Positions 51,395 to 61,476 are shown, counted from the stretch's first letter. The stretch is 64,000 nucleotides of DNA from Paralithodes platypus (GCA_032716605.1 CM064572.1:43920703-43984702), one strand, 5' to 3'. Notes: generated by a model not told the origin, from the letters alone. Numbers and translations: made by a program.

Positions 51395-51695
51395 TATATA
51401 TAGTTTTGAGATTACAAATGGCAATATAACAAATTAGTTTATACAATACCGTAATTTCGATGATTGAAGAACTTGTGTACCCTAATTTACTCCGGAAATA
51501 CAATATATTTGTTCAAAGTTTAATTGAATGCAGGAGTATTAATTTAACTAGGATGTTAAGTTTAATGGAGGGAGATCACTGTTGTAAAAGTTTAGTCTTC
51601 ATCTGAACTATCTATTTATCTGTCTATATATCTATCTATCTATCTATTTATCCATCCATCCATCCATTAATTCATTCATACATTCCTCTCCCTCC

Positions 51696-51764
<69 letters not shown>
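51395..51764. repeat. A+T-rich DNA ending in a compound microsatellite
   Basis: Unremarkable sequence to about 51600, then (tcta)n/(atcc)n-like tetranucleotides, (ct)n from about 51696 and (at)n to 51764. The next base starts the LTR-like element. Confidence 0.85.
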
Positions 51765-51767
<3 letters not shown>

Positions 51768-53444
51768 CACAATAACCAGGGTCTATAGGGTCTTTTAGGT
51801 GTAGCTAGACGGTAGTGGCGCCTAGCTGTTTTTAGATGCAGCTGTGCCGAGTCTATTATTTTGAAAGACCTGGTATTGTGAGTTTCACTCCGATACCCTT
51901 CCAATTACACATGACTAGTTCTGCCGTGCCTCTAAGCATTTTTGTCTCAATAAACATTTGTGTAGAATGAGCCCATAGAGAGTTATCAGTTTCGTCTAAC
52001 TAGTTGTTAGTTAAACGGCACCGTGTAGTTTGCTTTTGCTAGCTAGTGTGGCTGGCGAGGGAGGTGTTGAAAGATTGTTGCTCTTGCCTCGCTGGAGGTA
52101 AGGTTGCTAAGCAACATGAGTTTAAGTAATTATTTGATGACTGCAAGTTCAGTTGTGTTACAATATAAAGATGTACTTTATTTTATCTGCCACACTGTTT
52201 TAGTTAAGTTGTAAACACAGGAATATTTTAGTATAAGTTATTCTTGTGAAGTGTCTTAGTCTTATCATATCGTGTGGTGAGATATTGCAACATCTTCGTT
52301 TGAGGCTGGCCTCTGCGGTGCTCTGCAACTGCCAACATCCGGTCCCCTCACTCTCTGCTCAGCGGTCAGACCAGATGGGTGTTATTTTTTCTCTCTTGTG
52401 ACCCATCAGTCGGCCCCCTTTTGTTTGTCCTTGCGTGCATAATAGTAACGTAACGTAATTAACAGAGAATCCTAGACATTCATTTCTTCTTTTAACTATC
52501 CTTTTCCTCTGATCAGCATTTTATTATCTTTCCCTTTGTTTTATATATTCAGTACCTCCGGTGGCTACGTCGGAATCCGTGATAGGGGAGAGCTGGGAGG
52601 CTTGTCGGGGTCCTTAATGCTAAGCACCGTTAATCCCATACAGTCCACACACACACACACACATCCATAATCCCTACATAATTTCCCCGTGTTTGTGCTT
52701 AGGGCCCGATAGCATCCTTGACGGTTCTGCCCCAGCAATTGTGTGTTCCCTATCTCGGGTTTCGAACAGGGGCAACGGAGTGTTTAATATTAATTAGGAA
52801 TCCAGCTTCAGTCTGGACCCCCCCCCCCATATTTAAGTGAGTGTGGTAGGTGGACTCTAAAAGTTCATTGTTTCGGGCGGAAACCCACTGGGTGGGCCCA
52901 GGTTGAAGCAGGATATATTGGTGTGATATTAGAGGTGGTCAGGGCAACCTGCTTCTAGTAATATCACCCCGAGGTTAGTAGTCATATTAGGACACTGCCT
53001 TGTATTGTTAGTTCATTATATGTATACAGTATTATTATGTGCAACTCTCTTGGGTTGAGAGTGGATTACCGTTGGCTGGTTTGCGCACGGTTTAGTACTG
53101 TCGAGGGCGCGCATAGCCTGTTATGCTCGAAGTACACCTGCACTATTTTTTTGGTTGATGTCTTCTGGTAGCTTATGTATTTAACTGTTTTGATTATCCA
53201 ACCCAGCATTGTTAATCCCGGTGTTGGTTTCGAGTTCTCGTAGCTAGTATGTTACAGGAGTATTTCTGTTCTACTTATTATTCAGAATAGGGCAGTGTGC
53301 ACCTTGAGCCCTGAGAAGAGCCTGGAAGCGTTCATAGTGCTCTTACCTGTTGTGTCGTGGTGTTGTTTGGTAGAGAGACAAGGTGCCTTTGCATTAGTAA
53401 TTATTTTTGTATACCGTCTCTAAGCAACTGAGGTCCAGATGCGT

Positions 53445-53449
<5 letters not shown>
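51765..53449 (+). mobile_element. 1685-bp candidate solo LTR (TGT...ACA)
   Basis: The block starts tgtcacaataacc and ends gatgcgtaaca, giving the TG...CA termini expected of an LTR, with (at)n on both sides. That flank is compatible with an ATAT-type target duplication but cannot prove one. A second copy lies inverted at 56413-61790, which shows it is a discrete repeat. An aataaa signal lies at 51949-51954. A C run (about 13) lies near 52820. It contains no open frame of note and no gag-pol is adjacent, so a solo LTR is the simplest reading. A non-LTR unit with TG/CA ends by chance is possible. Confidence 0.6.

Positions 53450-53502
<53 letters not shown>
53450..53502. repeat. (AT)n microsatellite
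   Basis: About 53 bp of uninterrupted at repeats, contiguous with the right end of the LTR-like element. Confidence 0.97.
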
Positions 53503-53505
<3 letters not shown>

Positions 53506-53625
53506 CCTAGTAGTTCTAGATAAGGCATAATCATATTCTCATTTTCTGTGATTATCAATTCATAATTACATGTCATTCCCCTTAAGCTTATTGGTTGTTG
53601 GGTGCAGATTATCACATTTAATAAT

Positions 53626-53976
53626 TTAAGGGGAGATGGGTCGTTTTTATTTACTCATATGTGTATCTTTATATGTGTTGTTAGTTTCCTTTCTAGACCT
53701 CCATTAAGCTTAAAAAATACCCGTCCAAGACCCTCCTGTAAGATATATTCGTAAATCTTTCGATAGAAAAATGTTCCAGCCTTCTATAAATTACAGGTTT
53801 GCTATCGCTCGCCATCGACATCTAAATGACACGAAAAGTCTTAATATTGACAAACATAAGGGGCGAAAGGTCTTAAAATCGCCAAACTAATGGGGTGAAC
53901 GTCTTAAAATCTGAAAACCAATGGGGCTAAACATGAGGGAAAAGGGATCCCCAAAATACGAGTACGTCCCCCTTAA
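53626..53976 (+). mobile_element. TTAA miniature element, family 1 (copy I)
   Basis: From ttaaggggagatgggtcg to 'cgtcccccttaa', 351 bp with TTAA at both ends. All family-1 internal blocks are present, including 'agtttcctttctagacctcc' and 'ttgctatcgctcgcca'. It is one of the best-preserved copies. Confidence 0.8.
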
Positions 53977-54232
53977 ATGAAATGCTAATAATTATAGTTA
54001 CTAATAATTATAGTATGGCAGAGGCATCTTAATACTGAACAAGTGCACACATTTATGTCGAAGAGTGGATCCTGGTTGTATATATTATTATATTTTATAT
54101 ATTTATTAATGTTTAGTTTGATGGAGGTCTAAGAAGGAAACGGAAAACAAATACATATTAAATAGATAAATAAATATATAAATTAATTAATATATATATA
54201 TACCGGTATATATATTATTTTTATTTTTTATT
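53977..54232. other. A+T-rich DNA with a small family-1 fragment
   Basis: 'agtttgatggaggtctaaga' at 54115-54134 is a reversed scrap of family 1. The rest is A+T-rich, with (ta)n tracts around 54188-54215 that contain a taccggta palindrome. Confidence 0.5.
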
Positions 54233-54569
54233 TTATTTTCTATATTCCAACTTACTCCCTCTCGGGCATAGGCTGAGAGCCTGGACATTCACAGCTGTGC
54301 AATGAACAGTGAAGCCCGTGAGGTCTTGTTCCAGTCTAGGGAGTGAGGCATGTGAAGCACGTAGAGTACAACGAGCACCTGCCATCTTGCCTTCACATGA
54401 GGCACGGTGCTCACTCATGGTCCGAAGCGACCCCATCTCTGAAGCCACCTCATTCCCATGCTTCACTGTCTCACCCCCTACACTCGGACACTCACTCTTA
54501 CACACACACACAACACCACCTGTTGAGCAGCTAACTCACCAGGCATTGCACCCCTATAGCATATTTTGA
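54233..54569. other. G+C-richer island with unassigned open frames
   Basis: Base composition is clearly different from the surrounding A+T-rich DNA. Open frames of 86-92 codons exist on both strands (54309-54569 plus, 54233-54511 minus), but neither shows a recognisable motif, and overlapping frames on both strands argue against a firm call. A short (ca)n tract occurs near 54500. It could be a fragment of an exon, an lncRNA or an unknown repeat. Confidence 0.35.
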
Positions 54570-54589
54570 ATATGGGAATATTCATACAG

Positions 54590-54772
54590 TGCTATTTAAT
54601 CAGGGAACAATGAGGGTATTTTATTAGCGTTTCGGTGGGCTTTGTGGTAATGCACTGATACTAGGTACAGCACAAATTCCATCCCAATAATATCTTCCCA
54701 TTGATACATCGGGATTTGAACCCGGGACCTTTGGATTACCAGGCCAGTGGCAAGACCACTCCGCCACACCTC

Positions 54773-54776
<4 letters not shown>
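54590..54776 (-). mobile_element. tRNA-derived SINE
   Basis: On the minus strand, reading from 54776, the sequence opens gggaggtgtggcggagtggt. This contains tggcggagtgg, a match to the pol III A box (TRGYNNARNGG). About 40 bp later, ggttcaaatcc matches the B box (GWTCRANNC). The 'gtcccgggttcaaatcccga' stretch is a T arm. Non-tRNA sequence continues to about 54590 without a terminator run between. The cloverleaf is imperfect and there is no clean 3' acceptor stem, so I call a SINE head rather than a functional tRNA gene. Confidence 0.65.
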
Positions 54777-54813
<37 letters not shown>

Positions 54814-54817
54814 GGTA

Positions 54818-54881
<64 letters not shown>

Positions 54882-54902
54882 GGTATATATATATATATAT
54901 AA
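54777..54902. repeat. (TA)n microsatellite with embedded accggt palindromes
   Basis: About 125 bp of ta repeats, interrupted twice by taccggta (near 54811 and 54879). Confidence 0.95.
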
Positions 54903-55011
54903 TTATTATATAACTCCCCTTCCGGTATCTCCAGTTCCGGGATAAACAGATAACTCATATTTTGTCTTCCAAAGGCCAAACACACTATTCAGGGTATAAC
55001 ATTTCCTCATA

Positions 55012-55347
55012 TTAAAGAGAGGTTTGTAATTTGTTCCCTAAACCTCCATCAAACTTGAAATTACACCCCCTGGACCTCTTTTCAAGATAATTGTGTACAA
55101 TTTCCGGTAGAAAAATGTCCCGGCCGAAGGTCGGTTCCTCTGAAAGTACAGGCTTGTTATCGCTCGCCACGAAATCATTGACACCTAATTGACACGAAAG
55201 GTCATAACATTGACATAAATGGGACGACAGTTCTTAAAATCACCAAACTAATGGGGCGAATGTCTTAAAATCTCAAAATAAATGGGGTTAAGCATGAGGG
55301 AGAAAAGGGTCCAGAAATAAATCCCTCAAGTGGAAATCTCCCCCCAA
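55012..55347 (+). mobile_element. TTAA miniature element, family 1 variant (copy K)
   Basis: It begins ttaaagagaggtttgtaatt, has 'ttccctaaacctcc', 'ccggccgaaggtcgg' and 'atcgctcgcca', and ends 'ccctcaagtggaaatctcccc'. The right TTAA appears mutated to ccaa, at the junction with the next element. The end variant is shared with 20987-21308. Confidence 0.7.
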
Positions 55348-55494
55348 CCCCTTCAGCACGATGTCGCCATTTTACCATTTATATCCAGCTAAAGTTAGAC
55401 GATTATACACCATTACACAAGGACCTATATGTTATTCAGAAGGGTTTATTGATATCCTATTTACCCCGTTGATTCCTAGAGGTAGATTATAAGC
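55346..55494. mobile_element. TTAA family 2 element, cut by copy L
   Basis: The left end is 'aaccccttcagcacgatgtcg', followed by 'ttagacgattatacacc' and 'ctatttaccccgttgattcct'. It breaks at 55495 where a family-1 element starts. Comparison with 45845-45957 places the break at an internal TTAA. Confidence 0.65.
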
Positions 55495-55697
55495 TTAAGG
55501 GGGGATGGTCAGTGTTTCTGGCCTCCCTTCTCCCTCATGTCTAGCCCCATTAATTTTCAAATGTTAAGACGTTCTCCCCATTAATTTGCTGATGTTAAGA
55601 CCTTTCGTCCAATTTCTTTATCAATATAAAGATCTATCGTGACATTTAGGTGTCGATTTTATTCCTGGCGAGCGATAGTGAGCTTGTAATTGTGGAT
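55495..55697 (-). mobile_element. TTAA family 1, truncated (copy L)
   Basis: Reversed orientation, from ttaaggggggatggtc through 'ccctcatgtctagccccatt' and 'ggcgagcgatagtgagc'. It ends abruptly near 55697, so about 150 bp of the family consensus is missing. Confidence 0.7.
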
Positions 55698-56052
55698 TGG
55701 ATGAATAAAAACATGAATTGATTTTTGGATAGAACCTGCTTTAAAAAAAAAAAAAAAAAAAAAAAAACAGTATATATAGTTTTGTAGTTGCTGTATTGAA
55801 CATTATTTTCCAGAGGTATACTACCATAACTAGAAATAGGTGAAATCCACACATATTGACGGGTGGGCTGGAGACTATGGTATCCGAGTGTACATGAAAT
55901 CTCGTAGCAACTGATTTGAAAAATAATTGAAACTATTATGTCCCTGTGTTATATTTAATGACTTGCTTTCATAATTACCAACGTATAAACCTACACAATC
56001 TTAGTAATAGTGATAGTAAAAATCACGATAGGGCTATAGCAATTTACCGTCA

Positions 56053-56056
<4 letters not shown>
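55698..56056. other. Intergenic DNA with a poly(A) run
   Basis: A run of about 25 A lies at 55742-55767. No gene or recognised element is visible. Confidence 0.55.

Positions 56057-56149
<93 letters not shown>
56057..56149. repeat. (GA)n microsatellite, about 46 units
   Basis: Perfect ga repeats over about 93 bp. The Arg-Glu and Ser-Leu frames that span it are products of the repeat. Confidence 0.98.
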
Positions 56150-56151
<2 letters not shown>

Positions 56152-56372
56152 AGACCATAGTAATGAACGTGATATAAATACAATATAAATACAAAATTAT
56201 ATCCTCATATTCTTCGACCAATATATTTTCCCCTCTACATTGAACAACACAACACTGGATTGGGTTGCAATGGAAACTATGAGTGAGGAAGGATAACTAT
56301 TCCAACAGATGTATTATTAGAGAACGTGATGTTTGTAGACTCCCTGTTGTGGTCTGGTGTTGTCGCAAGTGT
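56150..56372. other. Intergenic DNA
   Basis: No gene or recognised element is visible. Confidence 0.5.
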
Positions 56373-56412
56373 TTAAAGGGTAGTGCAGGTTTTTTGGTAT
56401 ATATGTAATTTA
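56373..56412 (+). mobile_element. TTAA family-1 left-end fragment (copy M)
   Basis: 'ttaaagggtagtgcaggttttttgg' matches the left end of copy D1. It stops where the inverted LTR-like copy begins, which suggests that element inserted into it. Confidence 0.5.
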
Positions 56413-57451
56413 TATTACGAATCTGGACCTCAGTTGTTTAGAGACGGTATACGAAAATAATTACTAATGGAAATGCACCTTGTCTCTCTACCAAACAACA
56501 CCACGACGCAACAGGTAAGAGCACTTTGAACGCTTCCAGGCTCTTCTCAGGGCTTAAGGTGCACACTGCCCTGCTCCTATTCTGAATAATAAGTAGAACA
56601 GAAATACTCCTGTAACTTACTAGCTACGAGAACTCGAAACCAACACCGGGATTAGCCAATGCTGGGTTGGATAATCAAAACAGTTAAATACATATAGGCT
56701 ACTATCAGACATCAACACAAATAAAGAGTGCAGGTGTACATCGAGGATAACAGGCTATGCGCGCCCTCGACAGTACTAAACCGTGCGCAAACCAGCCAAC
56801 GGTAATCCACTCTCAACCCAAGAGAGGTGCACATAATAATATTGCATATAATAATGTTCTAACAATACAAGGCAGTGTCCTAATATGACTACTAACCTCG
56901 GGGTGATATTAGTGGAAGCAAGTTGTCCTGACCACCTCTAATATCACACCAGTACATCCTGCTTCAACCTGGGCCCACCCAGTGAATTACCGCCCTAACA
57001 ATGAACTCTTAGAGTCCACCTCTCACACTCACTTAACTATGGGGGTGGGTGGGTTCCAGACTGAAGCTGGATTCCTAATTAATATTAAACACTCCGTTGC
57101 CTCAGTTCGAAACCCGAGATAGGGAACACACAAGTGCTGGGGCAGAACCGTCAAGGTTGTTACCCGGTCCTAAGCACGAACACTGGGAAAAATATGTAGG
57201 GGTTAGTGCTTATTAGTAAGGACCCCGGCAAACCTCCCAGCTCTTCCCTATCACGAATGCCGAATGCCGAAGTAGCCACCGGAGGTACAGAATATAGATA
57301 ACAAAGGGAAATATACTAAAATGCTGATCAGAGGAAAAGAATAATTAAAAGATATGAATGTCTAGGATTCTCTGTTAATTATGTTACGTTACTATTATGC
57401 AAGCAAGGAAAAATAAACAGGGGCCGACTGGGGTGCCACAAGAGAGAGCTA

Positions 57452-57459
57452 CCACCACC
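57452..57459. repeat. Left target-site duplication of the P-type element
   Basis: ccaccacc at 57452-57459 is repeated exactly at 61477-61484. Eight base pairs is the duplication length characteristic of P elements. Confidence 0.85.
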
Positions 57460-57736
57460 CAAGGTTAAGAGATACAACAGGTTGGGGCACGCGCAGCATG
57501 TTGACGTCAGAAGGTGGGGCGAGAGAAAGAAAGCTAGAAAAACGCTCGCCTGCCAGCCAAAGTGTTGCCACTAGACCAGGGGTGTCAAACATGTTAATTA
57601 ATATTAGTACCGGTAATTTTTTATACCCGGTATCTTCATTTTGCTTGGTTATTGTTCTATTTTCTTATTCTTATAATATAATTAGCTTGCACAAAGAGGG
57701 ATAAGGATTACATAAACACAAGGATTTCACACTGAT

Positions 57737-57742
57737 TTTATT
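57737..57742 (-). promoter_or_regulatory. Candidate polyadenylation signal overlapping the transposase stop region
   Basis: On the minus strand aataaa lies within the last codons of the transposase frame (Leu-Ile-Lys-Ser-Val, stop at 57727-57729). It is the only canonical signal I noticed close to that stop. Confidence 0.4.
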
Positions 57743-59802
57743 AGTTTAGACATTTTAGATTTAGTTTTTCTAGGATCATTAGCATTCATATTTCTGTTTA
57801 AAATCCGTATTCTAAAAAACATTCGGCATCTTACAAAAAAACTAATTACTTCCCATGGTAAAGTCACCATACCAACAATTTCTTTACACAATGATTTTAC
57901 TGAGTTTTTGCCAGCTTTGAACTCTGTTTTCCCATGAAAACACACACAGATTTTTTCCATTAATTTAAGCTGTTCAAAGAATTCCTTTCTGGGTGTCATA
58001 AGCATCCCTTCTTTTCTGCATATTTTCCAATCCAGGTTGTGTCATCCTCTGACACTTTCTGACCTAGAAATTCATGCTGGGGAAACTTGCTGGCAATATA
58101 TCCACCAATATACCTCAAACCTTCATTTTCATTTTCTTGGGATAAATTTGTACTTGACATACCAACTGGAATTTCAGTATCATAGTCACTGGAGTCGTAT
58201 GCATTTCCTTCATAACTAGAAAATAATACTGCTGACAACAGGAGTTCATGTTCAAGGTTTTCTGTTGTGTCAGTTGCCGACTGGGATGGTTCTGTTTGAG
58301 AAAAAACAGCTTCGGATATGCTTGAATCATTTTGTTTGTTGTCAGTGTTATAATTGTTTCCTACCAACTCTATGTTCTTCCCAAGCAGGTATGATTTGAT
58401 TCGATACTTAACTTGTACAGGTGATGGATGCTGGTGGTTTGAAGCTCCTATTTGCCTAAGACAAAAAAAAATGTTCCAATACATCTTGATTCAACCGATA
58501 TGTCATTATATAGGAGATGTTAAATTTTTCTTTTAGCATCTCATATAAACCGAGCAAAGACTGGCACGATACAATAATTCCTTTTTGAAATTGATACAAG
58601 CTACCCCTACCTTTGACTCGCATTGACTTTGTGGTGTTAAGCATTTCATTCAGTATTTTGTTTTGATTGGGTAACTGCAGCCCATATGCCGCTCGTGACA
58701 GTTTTGTATCTGTTGGATTTCGGGAATTAAATAAGTCGAACCAAGAATCAACCAATGCAATATAAATACTTGTATTCTTCCAGTCTTTGCTCAGCAGTAA
58801 TCCCTGTTCTCCAAAATACATTAATGCTTTTGCGTTTTTTTCTGACTGCAATTGCGCCGCAAGGCGAACATTCAGGCGCTGCACCCCTCTCACATATATA
58901 TGATTGAAACACAAATGATAGGTTGCTGTTAGGTCCAGTTTACTCATATTTGTCAGTTCTCGGACACATTCACTGTTGACATTCTTTTCTTTGTCGTCAT
59001 CTAACTGAAAACCTGAGTCAAGGAAATTGTTACTAATTAGTTTGATTAAATGGGGGGCATCTGCAAAAACATATATATTCCTGTTAGAAACAGCTGGATT
59101 TGTAAAGAATGGTTTGTCTACATTGATACCTAATGTTTTCCATAGCCTCAGGTTTGTTGGTCCTAAGTCACTGACCATAGCAACTACCAAAAATCCAACT
59201 GCTTCTACCTTAGAAATAATTTCAAACAGAATGTCCATGGTCATGCTTGTGTCAAAATCATAATATATGAGTTGTTTCCAAGGGCTCGTCAATCCTCTTA
59301 TCATCGCACATTGTACTCTGTTTTTGGGTGCATAAAGTGTGTCAGTTGCTTATCATAAGTCCATTCGTGAGCTATACTTGTCTCATCAAATGACAATACA
59401 CACAGTCGCTCAAAATCTGTCATTGACGTGGATTTGTATTGTAAAACTTTAATAATTGATGACAGTACTCCTGGTTCCACACTAACTTTTGCAATCCATC
59501 GATTTAGGGTACTTATGCATGGTAGTGGAAACTTAATCTTTTCCCTTAATACCTATAGGTTTTTGTGCTCAGGCTACGTAAAGTGATTGCTCTGCTGATG
59601 TCGTCTTCTTGCCAGTGACTAACTGGTTTGCCTGTTAAAATAGAATGTATTTGACTACTGGAAAAATAAGCGCATAGACTATTCCTAACATTTTCTATCT
59701 GTTGTTTCAGAGATGTTTTTTCTTGTTCCCATTCCGATTTTTCAGCCAGAAGATCATCTCTTTCCTTTGTTACAGCCAAACTCTTATATATGCTGTTCAA
59801 TT

Positions 59803-60735
59803 TTAATTACAGAATGATTCCTTGGAGAGAGTACAACGTAGAATGACAAAAATAATCCATAGTATTAGAAATCTTCCAGATGAAGCAAGTTGAAGAAATT
59901 AGGCTTACATTAGGCTTAATTAGGCTCCCATATGGCTGATATGGGCTGGGTGTGAATGGGAGCTGCCTCATGTGGGCCGCATGGCCATATGCAGTTTCCC
60001 GTGATCTTATGTTCTTAGGTAATTGGGGTTGGGTGTGACAGGGATCTGCCTTGTGTGGGCCGATCGGCGTTTTGCAGACTCCCATTTTCTTATGTTCTTA
60101 TGTTCATTGGTTAAAAAGACGCATAGTTAGAGGGGATTTGATAGAAGTGTTCAAGGGGGTTAGTCACGTAGTGGGATTAATAGAGGGGACATGAACAATG
60201 TACTAAAGCTAAGTGATAGCGAAAGAACTCCAACAAATGTTTTCAAATTAGATACATTTCGTTTCAGAAAAGATATAGGCAAATATTAGTTTGGTAACAG
60301 AGTTGTAGATATGTGGAATAGGTTACCAAGTGCTATAGTGAGATCAAGAATGATAGAGAGCTTTAAGATCAAATTAGATAGGCATGTGGACGAGATGGGC
60401 CTCTGTAACGAGTGCAAGCCTAATTTATTCAACCTTTCTATTTATGGAAGATATATAATATTATGGATAATTTTGGTCACTCTTCGTTGTAGCCTACTGA
60501 CTCCAAATAAACTATGTCCATTCTGTAATGAGGACATCATATTTGAACAGCATAATCTGAACCTTTTATATAGCGGTATACACACATACATACAAATAAT
60601 TCTAGATGTAAGGACAGTGTGGGCTTCAAGATAAAATTAGATAAGCACATATAGGACGAGATAGGTTTGGTATGAAAGGCATCTGCCTTGTGTGAGCCAA
60701 TCTGCTCTCTGCAGACTCCCATTCCTATGGTCTCA
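59803..60735 (+). mobile_element. Cluster of CR1/L2-like LINE 3' fragments inside the P-element intron
   Basis: At least three pieces of the lineage seen at 3694-4524, in plus orientation. (1) 59803-59905 repeats 'ttacagaatg' and 'agcgtagaatgac'-type RT sequence. (2) Two 3' tails, about 59925-60020 and 60010-60105, both carry 'gggatctgcct'- or 'gcagactcccat'-type sequence and short ttcttatg repeats. (3) About 60106-60440 encodes 'NRLPSAIVRSRMIESFKIKL', and 60618-60735 repeats that region with its own tail. Between them, 60445-60617 holds a different scrap encoding 'LCPFCNEDI', a zinc-knuckle-like motif. All pieces are broken. Confidence 0.7.
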
Positions 60736-60785
60736 TATATATATATATATAGATATAGATATATATATATATATATATATATATA
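60736..60785. repeat. (AT)n microsatellite
   Basis: About 50 bp of at repeats with tagata interruptions, just inside the long intron of the P-type transposase, next to its splice donor. Confidence 0.95.
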
Positions 60786-61476
60786 GCACAGGTATAAACT
60801 CACCTATTTCTTTCAATGGTGCGTCGGTGTTCACGGTTGCATCATCTTGTAGATTATTTTGGTCACTTGCATCACGGTTTGTTTGTTGCTCAGTCACTTT
60901 GGTGTCTTCGTCATCTCGAACTCGCTTTCGGCCTCTCTTGGACTCGCTTTCAGAGGCAGCCTGGGCAGGCAAATGCAGAGTTGGTAATGCTCCAGGTTTG
61001 AATCTTATTTGGCTGTAAGGTACTGGTAGTCCAAGCAGTTCGTATTTCAAGTGTCTTTCGAAAGCTGAGGATTCAAAATGTTTAGTGCATATCCTTGCTG
61101 TTGGTGAAATAATACAGCCTTTTTTCCCACTTAGATTACTCCATTTTGACCGCAGTGTTTCATCTTTGGGAAATTTATGGAATGCTATGTTACTTCCTTT
61201 GATAAATATCGACTTGCATCCAGCAACTTAGGCAACATAGGCATTTTGTTTAGTTAAAATAGAAGAGCTACACTTTCACACGGCATTATACAGTAGTTAT
61301 AGCATCACGGTATGAAGTCAAAGAAAACGGAGGATAGTGCTGGCTCGGCTGCTCCTTTGAGAATGAAGTGTATACAGTCGAGTGACCTCTGACCCTTCCT
61401 TCCTTGTGACGTCATGCGCGAGCGGGTAGGAGTTTGAGTGACCCCATGCTCCAACCTGTTGTATCTCTTAACCTTG

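Larger units (their letters stand above)
57727..61286 (-). pseudogene. P-element/THAP9-type transposase, spliced, frame broken
   Basis: Read right to left. A short first exon (61286-61274) gives Met-Pro-Cys-Glu, then a 47-bp GT..AG intron (61273-61227). The second exon (61226-60804) completes a C2CH THAP zinc finger: C-x4-C across the junction, 'FHKFPKDETLRSKW', 'ICTKHF', and the 'GALPTLHLP' signature box; it ends at a consensus donor, gtgagt. After a long intron, 59800-59546 encodes a charged coiled-coil stretch and 'EDDISRAITLRSLS'. Next come 'CISTLNRWIAKV' and 'LCVLSFDET' (candidate catalytic Asp, 59385-59387), then 'GLTSPWKQLIYYDFD', 'MVSDLGPTN' (second Asp, 59167-59169), 'YVFADAPHLIKLI' and 'LNQDVLEHFF' (candidate Glu, 58474-58476). 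The C-terminal parts (58470-58010 and 58005-57727) end in 'FFVRCRMFFRIRILNR'. Frame breaks occur near 59553, 59312, 58463-58471 (a nine-base homopolymer) and 58010. Otherwise the domain order is complete, so it is either newly inactivated or mis-assembled by single bases. Confidence 0.85.
57460..61476 (-). mobile_element. P-type DNA transposon, 4017 bp, with intact termini
   Basis: The terminal inverted repeats are at least 26 bp and perfect: both ends read caaggttaagagatacaac then aggttgg inward, diverging after about 29 bp. They are flanked by the 8-bp duplication ccaccacc. Subterminally, a CRE-like palindrome (tgacgtca) lies near both ends, at 57502-57509 and 61407-61414, each beside a gcgc-containing block. 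The interior encodes a THAP-domain transposase on the minus strand. A large intron (about 59801-60803) has taken in several LINE fragments and an (at)n tract. The element sits inside an LTR-like repeat. The termini are complete; the coding frame is broken (see the transposase entry). Confidence 0.9.

Noticed and set aside
54700..54776. A functional tRNA gene on the minus strand
   Set aside because: A and B boxes are present, but the acceptor stem and anticodon arm do not pair well, and the sequence continues into a non-tRNA body, as in a SINE.
54701..54913. Tyr-Ile repeat frame
   Set aside because: Translation of (TA)n plus the SINE head on the opposite strand.
55946..56221. Arg-Glu and Ser-Leu repeat frames
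   Set aside because: Translation of a (GA)n microsatellite.
57576..57592. caggggtgtcaaac, resembling a hAT terminal repeat
   Set aside because: No inverted partner and no 8-bp duplication could be found for it. It lies inside the P-type element and is probably coincidental.
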